NCBI RefSeq assembly: GCF_014982805.1
Contig: NZ_JADCKC010000001.1
Location: 806,001 to 870,000, forward strand
DNA: 64,000 nt
Direction: 5' to 3'
DNA from: Gemmiger gallinarum
GTDB lineage: Bacteria > Bacillota > Clostridia > Oscillospirales > Ruminococcaceae
This document shows positions 62,034 to 64,000 of the stretch, piece after piece. Below the pieces are notes generated by a model, which did not search any database, was not told the origin of the DNA, and was given only the letters and a program-made list of their open reading frames with translations. Within the stretch, counting starts at the first letter, position 1. Each line of letters starts with the position of its first letter. The translations under genes and the position numbers were made by a program.

Positions 62034-63356
62034 TCAGTCGATGCGCGCGGCATAGATGGACCAGAAATAACTGAGTTTGTAGGCATCCACGGCGCCGTCC
62101 GGCACCTGGATTTTGGCTGTGCAGTCCCGCAGCAGATCCTGCCCCGGCGTACAGGCGGTGGGGTCTGCGCTCTGGAGCACGATCGTTTCCAACCCATCAC
62201 ACCCCGCAAAAGCCCCGTCCGCAATGGAGCTTACCGGCAGGCCCTGCCAGTGGGTGGGAACCGTCAGTGTCCGGCGGGTACGGCCTTCCTCCGTCACACC
62301 GGTGAGCACGGCGGCACTGCCCCGGGCCTCAAAGGTAAAGCAGTCGATGTCGGAGTCGTCTCCCCGGGCCGTCTCGGCAGTGGCCATGGCAGGCGGGTCG
62401 GGAACGGCGATTTCCGTCCGGCTGGTGTCCCCCAGCTGTGCCTTGAGATCCCGCACCAGGTTGCGGGTGTTGAGCTGCCGGCCTGCCTCGTTGAGGTGAA
62501 AGTTGGTGTCATAGAACCAGGCCGGGTCCAGAATGCAGGTGTTGGGGTCCCCCAGAATGGGAAAGTCCAGCTGCTGCCGCAAAAAATCATAGTAGGCATC
62601 GGCATCTCCCTGAACCGCGGCGGCATTCATGGGGCAAAACCGGTAATAGACCTGTGCCCCCTGAGCCTCGGCCGCAGCTGCCCAGGCATTGACCTTCTCC
62701 ACAAAATCCGGGTCAAGGACCTCCTCTTCCAGCAAAACGGGGGTGTTGGCGTCCCAGCCGCCGGGCATCCGGTTGGAGGTGCAGTCTGCCTGCACATCCC
62801 CGCGGGCATCGAAGGAGGCGTGCCGGTAGATCCCCTCCGGCACCGGCTTTTCCCCCCGCAGGAAATAGTTTGCCTTGCGGGCCGCAAAGTAAGGGAATTG
62901 CCCCAAAAGCGCCCCAAAATGGGCCGGGTCCAACCGGGCCAGCAGATCAAAATGTCCGTCCAGCGCCTGCCAGGTAGCCTCGGCGTTGAAGTAGCAGGAC
63001 AGGGTCTGCTGTTGCTGCTCCGGGGAGAGGATGACGATGTCCCCGGGCTGAAACTGCCCTTCCGACAGTTCCAGCATCACCTGGGTGCCAAGGGCCGCGT
63101 ACAGCCCGAAGTTGACGGCGGTATAGCCGGGAAATTCCTGTTCCAGCAATTTGCTGTCCACCCCGAAGGCCACACTGCTGCCCCCCACCAGCACAATGCG
63201 GGGAGCCGGTGTCTGTTCCAGCAGGTCGCACTTGTCTCCCAGCTCGCCCAGGAAACTCTCGTCATACTGAGCAGGCAGGCCAAAGCCGCAAACCAGCAAA
63301 ACCAGGGGGCCCAGCAGCAGCAAGGCCACAACCTGAAGCCACAATTTTTGTTTCAC
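62034..63356 (-). CDS. SGNH-like acyl-transfer partner with C-terminal LRR_5 segment
   Basis: A 440-residue extracytoplasmic protein. An N-terminal helix (about 5-25) is followed by an SGNH-like domain with VGGSSVAFG (Ser60/61) and DTNFHLNEAG (Asp-x-x-x-His at about 283-287). After a loosely conserved linker, residues about 385-440 form a BspA-type (LRR_5) repeat: LPVSSIADGAFAGCDGLETI and a second copy. The SGNH part belongs to the DltD/AlgX type that accepts acyl groups from MBOAT proteins, and the gene follows an MBOAT by 12 bases. The LRR tail is unusual and suggests glycan or protein binding. GTG start, GGAGGAA. Confidence 0.8.
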   Translation of the reverse strand: MKQKLWLQVVALLLLGPLVLLVCGFGLPAQYDESFLGELGDKCDLLEQTPAPRIVLVGGSSVAFGVDSKLLEQEFPGYTAVNFGLYAALGTQVMLELSEGQFQPGDIVILSPEQQQQTLSCYFNAEATWQALDGHFDLLARLDPAHFGALLGQFPYFAARKANYFLRGEKPVPEGIYRHASFDARGDVQADCTSNRMPGGWDANTPVLLEEEVLDPDFVEKVNAWAAAAEAQGAQVYYRFCPMNAAAVQGDADAYYDFLRQQLDFPILGDPNTCILDPAWFYDTNFHLNEAGRQLNTRNLVRDLKAQLGDTSRTEIAVPDPPAMATAETARGDDSDIDCFTFEARGSAAVLTGVTEEGRTRRTLTVPTHWQGLPVSSIADGAFAGCDGLETIVLQSADPTACTPGQDLLRDCTAKIQVPDGAVDAYKLSYFWSIYAARID

Positions 63357-63368
63357 AGCGTTCCTCCG

Positions 63369-64000
63369 TCAGAATTGGAAGTAGATGAAGGCATTGCCGG
63401 CCCCCTCGGCCAGCAGTGACAGCCAGGCCAGTGCCGCGCAGGCCGTGAGGCAAAAGACCGTCCCCGCCGCCCGGCGTTCCTGCCGGACCGGGGCGGGCCA
63501 GTATTGCAGCCGCACCAGAAGCAGCACCCCCAGCACCAGCTGCGCCAGGTCCGCCGCCTTCATCCCCAGCCGGGGCAGAGAGTTCCAGCCGGAAGGCAGA
63601 GCCGAGATGAGCGTGAAGGCATCGGCCACACTCCCCGCCCGGAAGAAGATCCAGGCAAAGCAGACAAAGGCAAAGGTCAGACAGCGGCCCAGCCATCGGG
63701 GCGGTACGGGCAGCCGGGGGGCCAGCAGAGTCTCCCCCACCATGGCCGCGCCGTGCAGCCCGCCCCAGATGACGAAGGTCCAGTTGGCTCCATGCCAGAG
63801 ACCGCTGGCCAGAAAAACAATGAGGATATTGAGGCAGTGGCGGAAGGTACCGCAGCGGCTGCCGCCCAAAGGGATGTAGAGATAATCGGTGAGCCAGCTG
63901 GTCAGGCTGATGTGCCAGCGTCGCCAGAATTCCCGCACCGAGCAGGCGGTGTAGGGGGCGTCGAAGTTTTTCATCAGCCGGATGCCCATGAGCCGGGCGG
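63369..64000 (-). CDS. MBOAT-family O-acyltransferase, C-terminal part
   Basis: At least 210 residues; the 5' part is beyond the window. REFWRRWHISLTSWLTDYLY, PLGGSRCGTFRHCLN and ASGLWHGANW with the catalytic His are MBOAT landmarks, closely parallel to the protein at 17756-19228. A run of membrane helices follows the His. Its partner gene (SGNH-LRR) starts 12 bases after it, with its ribosome binding site in the stop region. The acyl acceptor is unknown. Confidence 0.88.
   Translation of the reverse strand, partial: ARLMGIRLMKNFDAPYTACSVREFWRRWHISLTSWLTDYLYIPLGGSRCGTFRHCLNILIVFLASGLWHGANWTFVIWGGLHGAAMVGETLLAPRLPVPPRWLGRCLTFAFVCFAWIFFRAGSVADAFTLISALPSGWNSLPRLGMKAADLAQLVLGVLLLVRLQYWPAPVRQERRAAGTVFCLTACAALAWLSLLAEGAGNAFIYFQF

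Overview
The window reads as chromosomal core sequence from a GC-rich Firmicute of the class Clostridia, most like the Oscillospiraceae/Ruminococcaceae gut lineage (Faecalibacterium, Subdoligranulum, Gemmiger). This rests on strong AGGAGG ribosome binding sites, TTGACA-17-TATAAT promoters, a T-box leader, a CIRCE operator, the dgt-dnaG-rpoD gene order, and strong GC bias at third codon positions, which creates very long antisense reading frames. The genus is inference. I see no prophage, insertion sequence or CRISPR array.

Layout. 1-2.3 kb: the start of a GH13 glycosidase, two small membrane proteins and a CE4 deacetylase. 2.5-5.9 kb: cysK, tRNA-Leu(GAG), an aldo/keto reductase with iron-sulfur motifs, and a LysR regulator. 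6.1-10.3 kb: a MarR regulator with a two-subunit ABC exporter. 10.4-11.6 kb: pepT. 11.8-21.1 kb: a surface-polysaccharide locus with the three UDP-L-FucNAc enzymes (CapE/F/G type), GT4 and GT2 transferases, DUF2304, an MBOAT acyltransferase with an SGNH partner, and a LURP-one protein. 21.4-26.4 kb: T-box-controlled leuA-leuC-leuD-leuB, followed by a structured intergenic stretch. 26.7-27.7 kb: asparaginase. 27.9-31.6 kb: a four-gene operon joining a glutamate-cysteine ligase family enzyme, a glutathionylspermidine-synthase-like ATP-grasp enzyme, a DinB-fold protein and a lipoprotein. This is the best candidate here for an undescribed system, possibly low-molecular-weight thiol or gamma-glutamyl metabolism. 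31.9-35.0 kb: a lipoprotein and, on the other strand, a zinc-ribbon membrane protein, a DUF5685 protein and a J-domain protein. 35.1-38.2 kb: a cysteine-cluster protein, a D-2-hydroxyacid dehydrogenase, an esterase and a C_GCAxxG_C_C protein. 38.4-41.0 kb: CIRCE-controlled htpG and a flavodoxin.

41.2-61.1 kb is the information-processing block, all on the minus strand: rpsL-rpsG-fusA-tuf, pepF, rpoB-rpoC, dgt-dnaG-rpoD, yigZ and rpmE. rpoB has its own strong promoter and is not preceded by rplJ/rplL. Divergent from it are tandem plus-strand promoter-like elements with no gene downstream. 61.3-64.0 kb: a Crp/Fnr-type regulator and a second MBOAT/SGNH pair, whose SGNH member carries a leucine-rich-repeat tail. 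The MBOAT runs off the window.
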